Translations under genes and position numbers: made by a program | Shown here: positions 1-7,047 of the stretch, one piece after another | Layout of the letters: the number at the start of each line of letters is the position of its first letter | Numbering within the stretch: the first letter of the stretch is position 1 | NCBI GenBank assembly: GCA_947629895.1 | Contig: CANRFP010000010.1 | Span: forward strand, 1 to 24,283 | DNA length: 24,283 bases | Source of the DNA: an uncultured Clostridia bacterium | GTDB taxonomy: Bacteria > Bacillota_A > Clostridia > Christensenellales > UBA1242 | Reading direction: 5' to 3' | Notes under the pieces: model-generated | Seen by the model: the letters and a program-made list of their open reading frames with translations, nothing else | Database searches by the model: none | What the model was told of the DNA's origin: nothing

Positions 1-196
1 TTGCAGTAAATTTGCAAGATTTTTGCAATGTGCCATTTTGTGTTATGTTTTTATCGTAAAATGTTGTATAATAATTTATGTTAAAAGAAAAGTGCCTAAA
101 CGCCTTTAAAATAGGGCAATTTGGCACTTTATAAAACGATATTAAATGATAAAATATGGTGCAAAAATGGGCAAAAACACCATTTTAAAGGGATTA
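1..196. other. Non-coding end of a putative integrated element
   Basis: No gene is visible here. TTGCA occurs at 1, 12 and 23, exactly 11 bp apart. An 8-bp perfect hairpin (AAAGTGCC at 89-96, GGCACTTT at 123-130) has further inner pairs. GCAAAAA occurs at 161 and 171, and ATGGTG (156-161) is inverted as CACCAT (178-183). A TATAAT lies at 67-72. The stretch ends where tRNA homology begins (197), so I infer it is the right end of an element lying mostly to the left of the window. The repeats could be integrase arm sites, but that is inference. Confidence 0.4.
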
Positions 197-240
197 CTTC
201 GGAACTTAGCGTGAGGGTTCGAATCCTTCTGGGAGCGCCA
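197..240 (+). other. 3' half of a tRNA-Arg-like gene (candidate att site)
   Basis: Bases 197-203 read as an anticodon loop CTTCGGA (anticodon TCG at 199-201, U33 present). They are followed by a 5-nt stem strand ACTTA, a 4-nt variable region, a T-stem GAGGG with loop TTCGAAT and CCTTC, an acceptor strand TGGGAGC, discriminator G and an encoded CCA. The 5 nt before the loop (GATTA) do not pair with ACTTA, and no GCTCCCA 5' acceptor strand is present upstream, so only the 3' half exists. Tyrosine recombinases commonly integrate in tRNA anticodon or T loops and leave such a 3' fragment at the distal end. The orientation places the element to the left. The Arg identity is inferred from the loop and discriminator only. 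Confidence 0.65.
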
Positions 241-278
241 TATCAAATAGTAAATTTTTTAACGCAAAGAAGGGGAGT

Positions 279-2345
279 ATGAAACTTGAAATTTTGACTG
301 GCGAAAATTTGTCAAAGGAAATCTATTTGCAAACATGGGAACTTGACAACAAGGTTTTTCAAGAAAAAGACAAGTTGTCCAAAGATGTGGAATTGAAATG
401 GTTTGATTGGAGTCACCATTCTACAATTGTTTTGTGGGATAAAGAAAGCAATCAACTTATTGGATACATAACGCCATTTGCCTTTAATCACAAATTTGCA
501 AGCGAATATATCGGTTCTCAAAAAGGATATAAAGAGGCAATCAAAAAATCATGTTTTGCAAAGATAAAAAAGGGTGCGATTGTAGATATTTATATATTTA
601 GCACCGTTATAAAAGAGGAATTTAGAGATAAAAAATTGTCAGACAAAAGTGAACGCTTTGTCAACGAAAGTGCTTTCAAGATACTCAATGAGGCTTTGGT
701 TGATTGGATTTGCGATCTAAAACGCAAAGGCGTGTCAATCAATTATGTTTTGGGAGAAAAAGTCAGTGCCAGCGGAGAAAAATATCTGCGCTCGCTTGAT
801 ATGCAACCATGCACAGTTTTGAATGATGATGTAAAGTTTGCAAGACTGTTTTCTCCATCAATGTTTTGGAGATGTTCAAATGTGTCAAAGTTATACAAAC
901 TTTACAATGAGGAAGAGCAGCAAACTTTGTTTGACCAAACTCTTCTTGATGGACATGAATATTTGTCAATCAAAAACAACGTGCTTTATTACAAAGACAT
1001 AAATTTGTTGGAATTGGTGGAAAAATATAAAGTGCCGCTGGAAGTTGCTTATATGCCAATGATAACGGAAAAAGTGAATTTTTTGAAGGATTTGTTTGTA
1101 AAAAACATTAAAAAATTCGATTATCATGGAAAATACAACTATGCATATGCAACAAAAGCAAATTATTACAGTGAAGTGGTGTTGTCGGCTTTGCAAGCAG
1201 TTGATATGTTGGAGACTTCCTCATCTTACGATGTGGGCATCATTTTGTTCCTTGCAAAGAAAAAAATAATCAAGCCAGGCTTTACGGTTATTTGCAATGG
1301 TTTTAAAAATGAAAGATATTTGTGGCATATAAAGCAGTTGTTGGAACTGAAAATCAATGTCATTCCTGTAATTGAAAACGAAAGGGAACTTCAACTTTTG
1401 GAACAACTTGACGATTTTAAAATAAATGTGGGAATAAGATACAACAGTGATTTTGAAGCAAGAATAATCAAAAACGATTTCAGTCATGAAGAGGAATTTG
1501 ACAATCGTTTTGGCTTTGAAAAAGACAGTTTGTTTAAAATTGCAAAAAAAATTACCAGCCACAAAAATTTTTCTTTAAAATTGTTGCATTTCCATTTTGG
1601 CGGAACGATTCAAAATATAGACAATTACATAAAAGGTTTCAGCAACATTATGCAAGTCTATTGTGATTTAAAGAAAGAATATCCAGACCTTGAATATTTT
1701 GATTTTGGTGGGGGACTGCCTGTAAAATATTCTTTGGTATATAATTTTGATTACAATCAACTTGTTGAACAGATAATAAAAAGTGCAAAATTGGTGTGCA
1801 ACAAAAATAAAACCGAACACCCTGATTTGATAGGAGAACATGGGCGCTTTACTGCTGCGGACCACAGTTTTTATATTTACAAAATTGACTTTGCGAAGAA
1901 AACAGGTGGCAAAGCCTGGTATATCTTAAATGGAAGTTTGATGAATATGACTCCTGATGTTTGGGGAATTCAACAAGACTTCACTATTTTGCCTGTAAAT
2001 TTGTATGAAAACAAATGTATCCCTGTATGTTTGGGCGGCGAAACTTGTGACCCAGACGATAGATATTTTTTGAATGATAAAAATGTCAAATTGTTTCTGC
2101 CACAAATAAAAGAAAATCAAACATTGTATGTTGCAATATTCTCTATTGGTGCGTATCAAGAAATAATTTCAGGGATTGGTGGCTTGCACCATTGCTTAAT
2201 CCCAGAAGGGAACGAACTTATTATTTATGATGAAAACAAAAAATACAAATACATAACCGCAAACAGCGCCACAGACACAAACAAAGCCTTGAATATTTTG
2301 GGCTATGATAAAAACAATTATATTAAACATTTTTTGAAAAAATAA
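279..2345 (+). CDS. Fused GNAT-like acyltransferase / fold-type III PLP decarboxylase
   Basis: This is a 688-aa two-domain protein. Residues 1 to about 200 resemble a GNAT N-acyltransferase: a VDIYIFSTV core strand, EEFRDKKLSD in place of the acetyl-CoA loop, and a C-terminal SASGEKYLRSLDMQ segment. Residues about 230-688 are an alanine-racemase-fold (type III) PLP decarboxylase of the diaminopimelate/ornithine/arginine decarboxylase group: YATKANYY with the PLP lysine K293, HFHFGG (437-442), DFGGGLP (475-481), GEHGR (519-523), the CDPDD motif with catalytic Cys C590, and GAYQ (624-627). It probably decarboxylates a basic amino acid and may acylate the amine; the substrate is unknown. A strong AGAAGGGGAG site sits just before the ATG. 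It lies directly downstream of the tRNA scar and converges on the next gene with a 51-nt gap. Confidence 0.75.
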   Translation: MKLEILTGENLSKEIYLQTWELDNKVFQEKDKLSKDVELKWFDWSHHSTIVLWDKESNQLIGYITPFAFNHKFASEYIGSQKGYKEAIKKSCFAKIKKGAIVDIYIFSTVIKEEFRDKKLSDKSERFVNESAFKILNEALVDWICDLKRKGVSINYVLGEKVSASGEKYLRSLDMQPCTVLNDDVKFARLFSPSMFWRCSNVSKLYKLYNEEEQQTLFDQTLLDGHEYLSIKNNVLYYKDINLLELVEKYKVPLEVAYMPMITEKVNFLKDLFVKNIKKFDYHGKYNYAYATKANYYSEVVLSALQAVDMLETSSSYDVGIILFLAKKKIIKPGFTVICNGFKNERYLWHIKQLLELKINVIPVIENERELQLLEQLDDFKINVGIRYNSDFEARIIKNDFSHEEEFDNRFGFEKDSLFKIAKKITSHKNFSLKLLHFHFGGTIQNIDNYIKGFSNIMQVYCDLKKEYPDLEYFDFGGGLPVKYSLVYNFDYNQLVEQIIKSAKLVCNKNKTEHPDLIGEHGRFTAADHSFYIYKIDFAKKTGGKAWYILNGSLMNMTPDVWGIQQDFTILPVNLYENKCIPVCLGGETCDPDDRYFLNDKNVKLFLPQIKENQTLYVAIFSIGAYQEIISGIGGLHHCLIPEGNELIIYDENKKYKYITANSATDTNKALNILGYDKNNYIKHFLKK

Positions 2346-2396
2346 ACAAGTTGGTTGTGACAAGGTGATTTCTATATTTCTTTACAAAAAGCATGG

Positions 2397-3539
2397 CTAT
2401 GATAAATAGACACATTTTAAATAAGAACCTTCGCCTTTATATTTTTTAGGTTTGGCGCAGGTCTTATTTTTCACAAAAAGATTGTTTAACATTCCAAAAT
2501 ACAAATGCCAAAGTTCATTGAAAAGTTGGCATTTTTCGACTCCATGTGTCAAGCATAAGATGTTTGAGTTTATGATTTGTTCAGAAACTGCCTTGAAATC
2601 TTCAATAATAATCGGCCCAATGTTTTGAGTTATTGACTTTTGAATTTTTTCCAAGACAGCAGAATAATTAACAAAAACGGGGACATTAAGTCGAAGATCA
2701 TTTGTCAAATATCTCATTGTCTTTAAATGTTTAACAAAAATGTTTGAATTTTGTTTGTTATTTATGAGATTTTTTATTTCGTTTAAAGAATTAAAAACAA
2801 TGTCTTGTTCTGAGATGTCGTGAAAGTCCTTGTCAATCTTTTTGAATTTTCCATAAAGTTTGTTTATCTGACGCAATTTAAAATAACGAAAATAGTCCAA
2901 TCTGTTTCCCGCAGCATTGCCAAAACTTGTTAGAGAATCTGCTTTAAATCTTGCGTTATTAAAACTGCAAAGCAAATTTTTATTTAACGCCTTGCACAGA
3001 TGCTCGTTGCTGTAACCAATAATCATATAGTCCCTTCCGTCCTGCTGGGAAAAGGATTGTTTCAAAAGTTGTTTTTTCTCCAAATAGTCAAACATCTGCC
3101 CATCAAAAATTTTGCCGCAGACAAGGTGATATAAAGAGATTTTTACATCTATATTTGGATAATAGGTTTCCAGAATTTGTTTGGAGTCTTTCAACCCACT
3201 TTCAATTTCTTTGAAATTGTCGTTCAAGTGCTTGTTTATGATCTGTTTTATAATTTTTAAATCTCTTGCGCCAAAAAATGGAAAGCCTAAATTAATTTTG
3301 TTATTTGTTAAGCAAACAGCCGAAACATTGGAAAGTAATTCAATTGCCCGTTCAAAGTCTTGGCTGTCACAGGACTTTAATTTTTTCTTCAATGACTCTT
3401 TATCATAAAAGTTCCCTGGCTTTTTGCTAAGAATGGATAGGATTTGTTTAGCAAATTTTTGTTCCATAACAAAACGAGGGTTATACTCATCGAAAGGACC
3501 TAAGTCATTATCAAAATAAAAAATATCCATATTTTTCAT
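2397..3539 (-). CDS. Hypothetical protein with possible N-terminal winged helix
   Basis: This 380-aa protein belongs to no family I recognise. Residues about 28-75 (KQILSILSKK through LTNNKIN) look like a small winged-helix unit. The rest is lysine/asparagine-rich and predicted helical, with no membrane segment or clear catalytic motif. The C-terminus is basic. A near-consensus promoter ends 6 nt before this ATG and no Shine-Dalgarno is present, so the mRNA is probably leaderless. Codon use is A/T-rich like the defence island and unlike nahK or the dehydrogenase. A decayed inverted copy of its last about 150 nt lies at 17744-17893, so it belongs to a locally duplicated family. A DNA-binding role is only a guess. 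Confidence 0.7.
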   Translation of the reverse strand: MKNMDIFYFDNDLGPFDEYNPRFVMEQKFAKQILSILSKKPGNFYDKESLKKKLKSCDSQDFERAIELLSNVSAVCLTNNKINLGFPFFGARDLKIIKQIINKHLNDNFKEIESGLKDSKQILETYYPNIDVKISLYHLVCGKIFDGQMFDYLEKKQLLKQSFSQQDGRDYMIIGYSNEHLCKALNKNLLCSFNNARFKADSLTSFGNAAGNRLDYFRYFKLRQINKLYGKFKKIDKDFHDISEQDIVFNSLNEIKNLINNKQNSNIFVKHLKTMRYLTNDLRLNVPVFVNYSAVLEKIQKSITQNIGPIIIEDFKAVSEQIINSNILCLTHGVEKCQLFNELWHLYFGMLNNLFVKNKTCAKPKKYKGEGSYLKCVYLS

Positions 3540-3545
3540 ATTTTT

Positions 3546-3574
3546 ATGTTAAACTTTTTCAACTTTTTTGTCAA
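3546..3574 (-). promoter_or_regulatory. Promoter of the 380-aa gene, leaderless spacing
   Basis: Read on the minus strand: TTGACA, 17-nt spacer, TAACAT, then 6 nt to the ATG at 3539. The predicted start site falls at the initiation codon and no ribosome binding site exists. A second TTGACA lies 21 bp further upstream (3590-3595), possibly an operator repeat. The rest of 3540-3632 is A/T-rich with no other feature seen. Confidence 0.65.
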
Positions 3575-3632
3575 ATTGTTTTTTGGAATTGTCAAGTTGC
3601 TATTTATAAATACTATAAAAAGCAATAGTTGA

Positions 3633-3824
3633 AGCGCTGACAAGTTGTTTTCACAAGTGACTGAAATGGCGAAAAAATATCCAAATGTCACCGTTTTGAA
3701 CTTGTTTGACAGCCCAATGTTTCAAAATGAAGATTTCAACGATTGCGACCACCTAAACTACAAGGGCGCGCGCAAATTGACGAAGTATTTGTGGGGTGAG
3801 ATTGACAAAAAGAACAAAAAATAA
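3633..3824 (+). pseudogene. C-terminal remnant of an SGNH-hydrolase-like gene
   Basis: An open frame without a start runs from about 3633 to a TAA at 3822-3824. It encodes about 63 residues, including KKYPNVTVLNLFDSP, FQNEDFNDCDHLN and a YKGARKLTKYL ending. The D-x-x-H with HLNxxGA is the catalytic Asp-His block found near the C-terminus of SGNH/GDSL acyl-ester hydrolases. The frame stops at a TGA at 3630-3632, and the DNA upstream is A/T-rich and unrelated, so the N-terminal three quarters are missing. The base composition matches nahK and not the 380-aa gene, which suggests an insertion or rearrangement cut the gene near 3630. An internal ATG at 3666 exists, but a 52-aa product would lack the nucleophile. 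Confidence 0.65.
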
Positions 3825-3830
3825 TATAAT
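3802..3830 (+). promoter_or_regulatory. Promoter of nahK
   Basis: TTGACA (3802-3807), 17-nt spacer, TATAAT (3825-3830): a perfect sigma-A promoter overlapping the last codons and stop of the SGNH remnant. The predicted transcript has a leader of only about 13 nt carrying the TAGGAG ribosome binding site at 3838-3843. Confidence 0.85.
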
Positions 3831-3849
3831 GACAATGTAGGAGAACAGA

Positions 3850-4923
3850 ATGTCTTTAGACGAAATAGCACAACAATTTGAATTGAACGGCAGCAAAATT
3901 TTGAAAATCGAACCTTATGGCAATGGGCATATAAATGACACCTTTGTTGTAAAAACAGATAAAAAAAGATATATTTTGCAAAGAATAAACACAAATTTAT
4001 TTAAAAAACCAGAAAAACTTATACATAATCATCTGCTTATCACAGATTATATAAAGAAAAATCATCCAGAAGAAAAAGTGTTGACACTTGTTCCAACAAA
4101 GAACAAGGATTTTTTGTCTAAAACTCCTTTGGGCTGTTTTAGAATGTTTGATTTTGTGGAAGACTCACTGAACTTCAACAGAATTTCTCCGCAACTCTTT
4201 GAAAAATCCGGCGAGATTTTTGGGAAATTCACAGCAAACTTAGACGGCTTTGACGCAACACAACTTTATGATGTTTTGCCAAACTTCCACGACACGCAAA
4301 TGCGCTTTGAACAGTTTGAAAAGGCGCGCAAAAGGGATGTTTTAAATCGCGCAAAAGATTGTCAAAGAGAGATAGATTTTGTTTTAAGGCACAAGATGCT
4401 TGCACCAATATTCACGAAACTTTTGAAAAGCGGCGAACTTCCATATCGCGTCACCCACAACGACACAAAAATCAACAATCTTTTGTTTGACAAAAGTGGC
4501 GAAAGCGGCATTGTCATCGACTTTGACACAATCATGAAAGGTGCGGCGGGATTTGACTTTGGCGACTCCATTCGCTTTGGCGCAACAACCGCAAAAGAAG
4601 ATGAAAAAAATCTTGACAGAGTGCATTTTGACCTTAATCTTTTCAAGGCATACACAAGGGGCTATTTGAAAAACATGGGGCCGCTTCTCACAAAAAAAGA
4701 AAAAGACACGCTGGCATTCAGCGCAATCTTAATCACATATGAATGCGGCATGAGATTTTTGACTGACCACCTTAACGGCGACACATATTTTAAAATTGAC
4801 CACCCTTCTCACAACCTGGAACGCGCCCGCACACAGTTTAAACTTGCAAGTGACATGGAGAAAAACTTTGACAAAATGCAAAACACTGTCAAATATGAAT
4901 GCGAGTTTGCCAAAAGCCGCTAA
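3850..4923 (+). CDS. nahK: N-acetylhexosamine 1-kinase (APH-fold)
   Basis: This 357-aa protein closely resembles bifidobacterial NahK along its full length. That enzyme phosphorylates GlcNAc/GalNAc at C1 in the lacto-N-biose/galacto-N-biose (mucin and milk glycan) pathway. Landmarks are an N-terminal PYGNGHINDTF nucleotide loop (22-32), YILQRINT, the catalytic loop VTHNDTKINN with D205 as likely base, the metal-binding IDFDTI (223-228), and FDFGDSIRFGA plus ECGMRFL family blocks. Length matches the family. It has its own strong promoter and an AGGAG site, and it stands alone: no GNB phosphorylase or uridylyltransferase is present here. Its stop overlaps the stop of the convergent ecfT gene. 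A cytosolic location is expected. Confidence 0.9.
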   Translation: MSLDEIAQQFELNGSKILKIEPYGNGHINDTFVVKTDKKRYILQRINTNLFKKPEKLIHNHLLITDYIKKNHPEEKVLTLVPTKNKDFLSKTPLGCFRMFDFVEDSLNFNRISPQLFEKSGEIFGKFTANLDGFDATQLYDVLPNFHDTQMRFEQFEKARKRDVLNRAKDCQREIDFVLRHKMLAPIFTKLLKSGELPYRVTHNDTKINNLLFDKSGESGIVIDFDTIMKGAAGFDFGDSIRFGATTAKEDEKNLDRVHFDLNLFKAYTRGYLKNMGPLLTKKEKDTLAFSAILITYECGMRFLTDHLNGDTYFKIDHPSHNLERARTQFKLASDMEKNFDKMQNTVKYECEFAKSR

Positions 4924-5489
4924 GCCTTGTAGTTGCGGCTTAGAAGCACAGTTTCCAAGTCTTCAGTTTTCTTCAAAAGGCTGGCAAAATAAAGCGTCAA
5001 AATCACGTGACTTTTTGTAAAAATTGTCTTCAAATTCATTTTAACATTTCTGACTCTTAAATTCTGTTTAAGAGTTTTTATTTCGCTTAAAATGATTGGC
5101 ACAAAATTCAGCGCAATCACAATGACAATCACCATGTTGTCCGTGTTGACTTTGAAAAGTTTAAGCGGAAAGAGCATTTGGCTGATGCCAGTTGCAATTT
5201 GCACGGGGCTGAAAATATTTGAAAAAATAAAGGCAAAATTTGTGACAATCAAAATCTTCCAGCCCACAATCGCGCTTGAAACAACATCGTCAAAAATAAG
5301 GTTGAAAAGAAAGACAAAAACTGCAAAAAACAGAATTTTATACAAGTTTTTCAGCGTTTTTAGCACATTTATGCGAAAAATCACAAGCAAAAGCAAGTTG
5401 AACGCGGAAAATCCAATCAGCGCATATATGTTTGAAATCAAAAAAACGCAAAGAGAATAGGCTATGAAAAACAAGAGAAAAACAATCAT
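4920..5489 (-). CDS. ECF transporter transmembrane component EcfT (divergent)
   Basis: This 189-aa hydrophobic protein has about four to five membrane segments and a C-terminal cytoplasmic coupling region. It is shorter than typical EcfT (about 260 aa). EcfT links the substrate-binding S component to the ATPases through two Ala-Arg-Gly motifs; here the equivalent sites read VRN (146-148) and SRN (184-186), keeping Arg but replacing Gly with Asn in both. It is the last gene of an S-A-T operon, and its ATG overlaps the ecfA stop (ATGA), suggesting coupled translation. Function is assigned from membrane topology, the C-terminal LETVLLSRNY block and operon context. Confidence 0.8.
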   Translation of the reverse strand: MIVFLLFFIAYSLCVFLISNIYALIGFSAFNLLLLVIFRINVLKTLKNLYKILFFAVFVFLFNLIFDDVVSSAIVGWKILIVTNFAFIFSNIFSPVQIATGISQMLFPLKLFKVNTDNMVIVIVIALNFVPIILSEIKTLKQNLRVRNVKMNLKTIFTKSHVILTLYFASLLKKTEDLETVLLSRNYKA

Positions 5490-6256
5490 TTCAGCCTCTC
5501 TTTTAAAACTTCCAAAAGTTTTTCATCGTCAATCGTTTCTGGATTTTGAAGTTGTTCAATCAGCGCAAGTTTCAGCGGAATGTAAAAACCAAGTTTTCGA
5601 AAATCGCTTAAATCCTTCAGCAACTCTTCCCTTTCTTTAAACGCCACAACTTCGCCGCCACTTAGGATGATTGTCCTGTCCGCATAGACAATCTCTTCAA
5701 TCAGATTTGTCGTGAAAATCACCGTCACGCCTTGTTTTTTCAGCCTTTTGAAAATTCTGTATAACACCTGTTTTGTTGATGTGTCCAAATAGACGGATGC
5801 TTCATCAAAAATCATGACGCTTGGATGGATTGCAAGCATATTTGCAATCACAACTCTCTGCTTTTGCCCCGCTGAAAGTGAAAATGTTTCGCTTTGCGCA
5901 AAATCTTCCATTTCAACAAGTTTCAGCGCTTCATTTATGCGGCTGTCAAACTCTTCTTTTGGCACTTTGTAGTTTTTCAGCGTGAAGGCAATGTCGTCAT
6001 ACACCTTGTTGAAGATGATTTGATTGTCAGGATTTTGCAAAACGACGCCAATTTTTTGGTCGGTTTTCTTTTGTCCGTCAAAAAGAACACTCCCCTTTCG
6101 CGGCTTCAAAAGCCCCGCAATAATTTTGACAAGCGTGGTCTTGCCGTTGGCATTGTTGCCCGTTATCGCAACAATTTCGCCACTTTTTATCGTTAAATTC
6201 AAATTTTTTATCTCAAATTTTGGATATTTGAGATTTACATTCACAAGTTCTATCAT
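5486..6256 (-). CDS. ECF transporter ATP-binding protein EcfA
   Basis: This 256-aa ABC ATPase powers vitamin uptake with EcfT and the S component. Walker A is GNNANGKT (33-40), the Q-loop glutamine is Q74 in VVLQNPDNQ, the signature is LSAGQ (127-131), and Walker B is VMIFDE (147-152) with catalytic E152. The NPDNQ Q-helix block and the C-terminal EREELLKDL segment are typical of EcfA. The switch (H-loop) residue, normally His after TT, is Asn184 (IFTTNLIEE), which is unusual. Most folate systems use two different EcfA subunits, and only one is encoded here. Four-nt overlaps link it to both neighbours. Confidence 0.9.
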   Translation of the reverse strand: MIELVNVNLKYPKFEIKNLNLTIKSGEIVAITGNNANGKTTLVKIIAGLLKPRKGSVLFDGQKKTDQKIGVVLQNPDNQIIFNKVYDDIAFTLKNYKVPKEEFDSRINEALKLVEMEDFAQSETFSLSAGQKQRVVIANMLAIHPSVMIFDEASVYLDTSTKQVLYRIFKRLKKQGVTVIFTTNLIEEIVYADRTIILSGGEVVAFKEREELLKDLSDFRKLGFYIPLKLALIEQLQNPETIDDEKLLEVLKERLK

Positions 6257-6843
6257 TTTTTGTCCTCCCCTTTGTCGGAAGGCTTTTCGTCCGCGTCCAC
6301 TTCTTCAACTTCGATATTTTTGTTGAAAAGTCTGTCATACATTCCCATTTTCTTAAATCCAAGATGCAAGAAAAAGATTGTCACAATTTGAATAGGCAAC
6401 ATCACAAGTTCTTTGACAAGGCGAGTTGGCAAAATCGCAATCAGCGCCTTTTTTGTTGTTATATAAATCCACAGACTGTTTAAAAGCCCGTTGCAGAGCG
6501 CGATAACAAGAAGCGTGCTTATGGAGAGCATCATCAAAAACTTTTTGTAGGACATATCCTTTTTGTATCTTAGAAAAATTCCATATATAAAGCCCGACAG
6601 CGTTGCCGAAATCGTGTAGCCCACAAAATAGGCGCCAAACGGGAACAGCAGCGCCCCGATCAAGTCCGCAAGCCCCGCCACAAGCATCGTCCACCATGGC
6701 CCAAGCAAGACTGCGCACAACATTATTGGAATGTATGAAAAAGAAATGACTATGATAGGTGTTTTAACGGACAAAAATCTACTCAAAACAATTGTTGCTG
6801 CAAGCATAAGCGCAGCAATTATCACTTTTTTCAAATTCGACAT
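6253..6843 (-). CDS. folT: ECF transporter S component, folate family
   Basis: This 196-aa membrane protein with about six segments is the substrate-binding subunit of an energy-coupling-factor importer. The blocks VLSRFLSVKTP, SFSYIPIMLCAVLLGPWW, LADLIGALLFPFGAYF and ISATLSGFIYGIFL match the folate-type S family. The C-terminus is a short acidic/lysine tail after the last helix. It is the first gene of the folT-ecfA-ecfT operon, behind a near-perfect promoter and an AAAGGAG site. The roughly 100-nt leader does not show the tetrahydrofolate riboswitch consensus that I know. Folate specificity is from family resemblance only. Confidence 0.85.
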   Translation of the reverse strand: MSNLKKVIIAALMLAATIVLSRFLSVKTPIIVISFSYIPIMLCAVLLGPWWTMLVAGLADLIGALLFPFGAYFVGYTISATLSGFIYGIFLRYKKDMSYKKFLMMLSISTLLVIALCNGLLNSLWIYITTKKALIAILPTRLVKELVMLPIQIVTIFFLHLGFKKMGMYDRLFNKNIEVEEVDADEKPSDKGEDKK

Positions 6844-6952
6844 ATTTAAACTCCTTTTATTAAAACTAACAAAAGTCTATATCTCGAACTTCAACCTTTT
6901 AAAAATCAAAACTTTACACTTTCTCATAGGCGTAAACCTCTTAAACATATAT

Positions 6953-6981
6953 ATTATATTCCTTTGAAATTGCAATGTCAA
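6953..6981 (-). promoter_or_regulatory. Promoter of the folT-ecfA-ecfT operon
   Basis: On the minus strand TTGACA (6976-6981), 17-nt spacer, TATAAT (6953-6958). The leader is about 100 nt. It contains a weak TTTAC/GTAAA pairing but no riboswitch class I can name. Confidence 0.85.
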
Positions 6982-6991
6982 ATTTTTACGC

Positions 6992-7030
6992 TGTCAATAT
7001 TTGACAAAAAACGAAGATTTATGATATAAA
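6992..7030 (+). promoter_or_regulatory. Promoter and palindrome upstream of the zinc-ribbon gene
   Basis: TTGACA (7001-7006), 18-nt spacer, TATAAA (7025-7030), leaving a leader of only about 11 nt that begins at the GGAGG site. The -35 box is the right arm of a TGTCAA-TAT-TTGACA palindrome (6992-7006), and another TGTCAA (6976-6981) is the -35 of the divergent folT promoter. The arrangement could be a shared operator or simply paired -35 boxes. Confidence 0.6.
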
Positions 7031-7047
7031 ATAAATGGAGGTTAAAA

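Noticed and set aside
67..137. A small RNA: TATAAT at 67-72 followed by a hairpin at 89-130
   Set aside because: There is no clear -35 box and no T run after the hairpin, so a transcript cannot be supported.
5092..5460. A 122-aa plus-strand open frame opposite ecfT
   Set aside because: It is the antisense shadow of a clear membrane gene and has no ribosome site or recognisable domain.
6844..6952. Tetrahydrofolate or other riboswitch in the folT leader
   Set aside because: The leader lacks the conserved THF riboswitch blocks that I know, and only a weak 5-bp pairing is seen.
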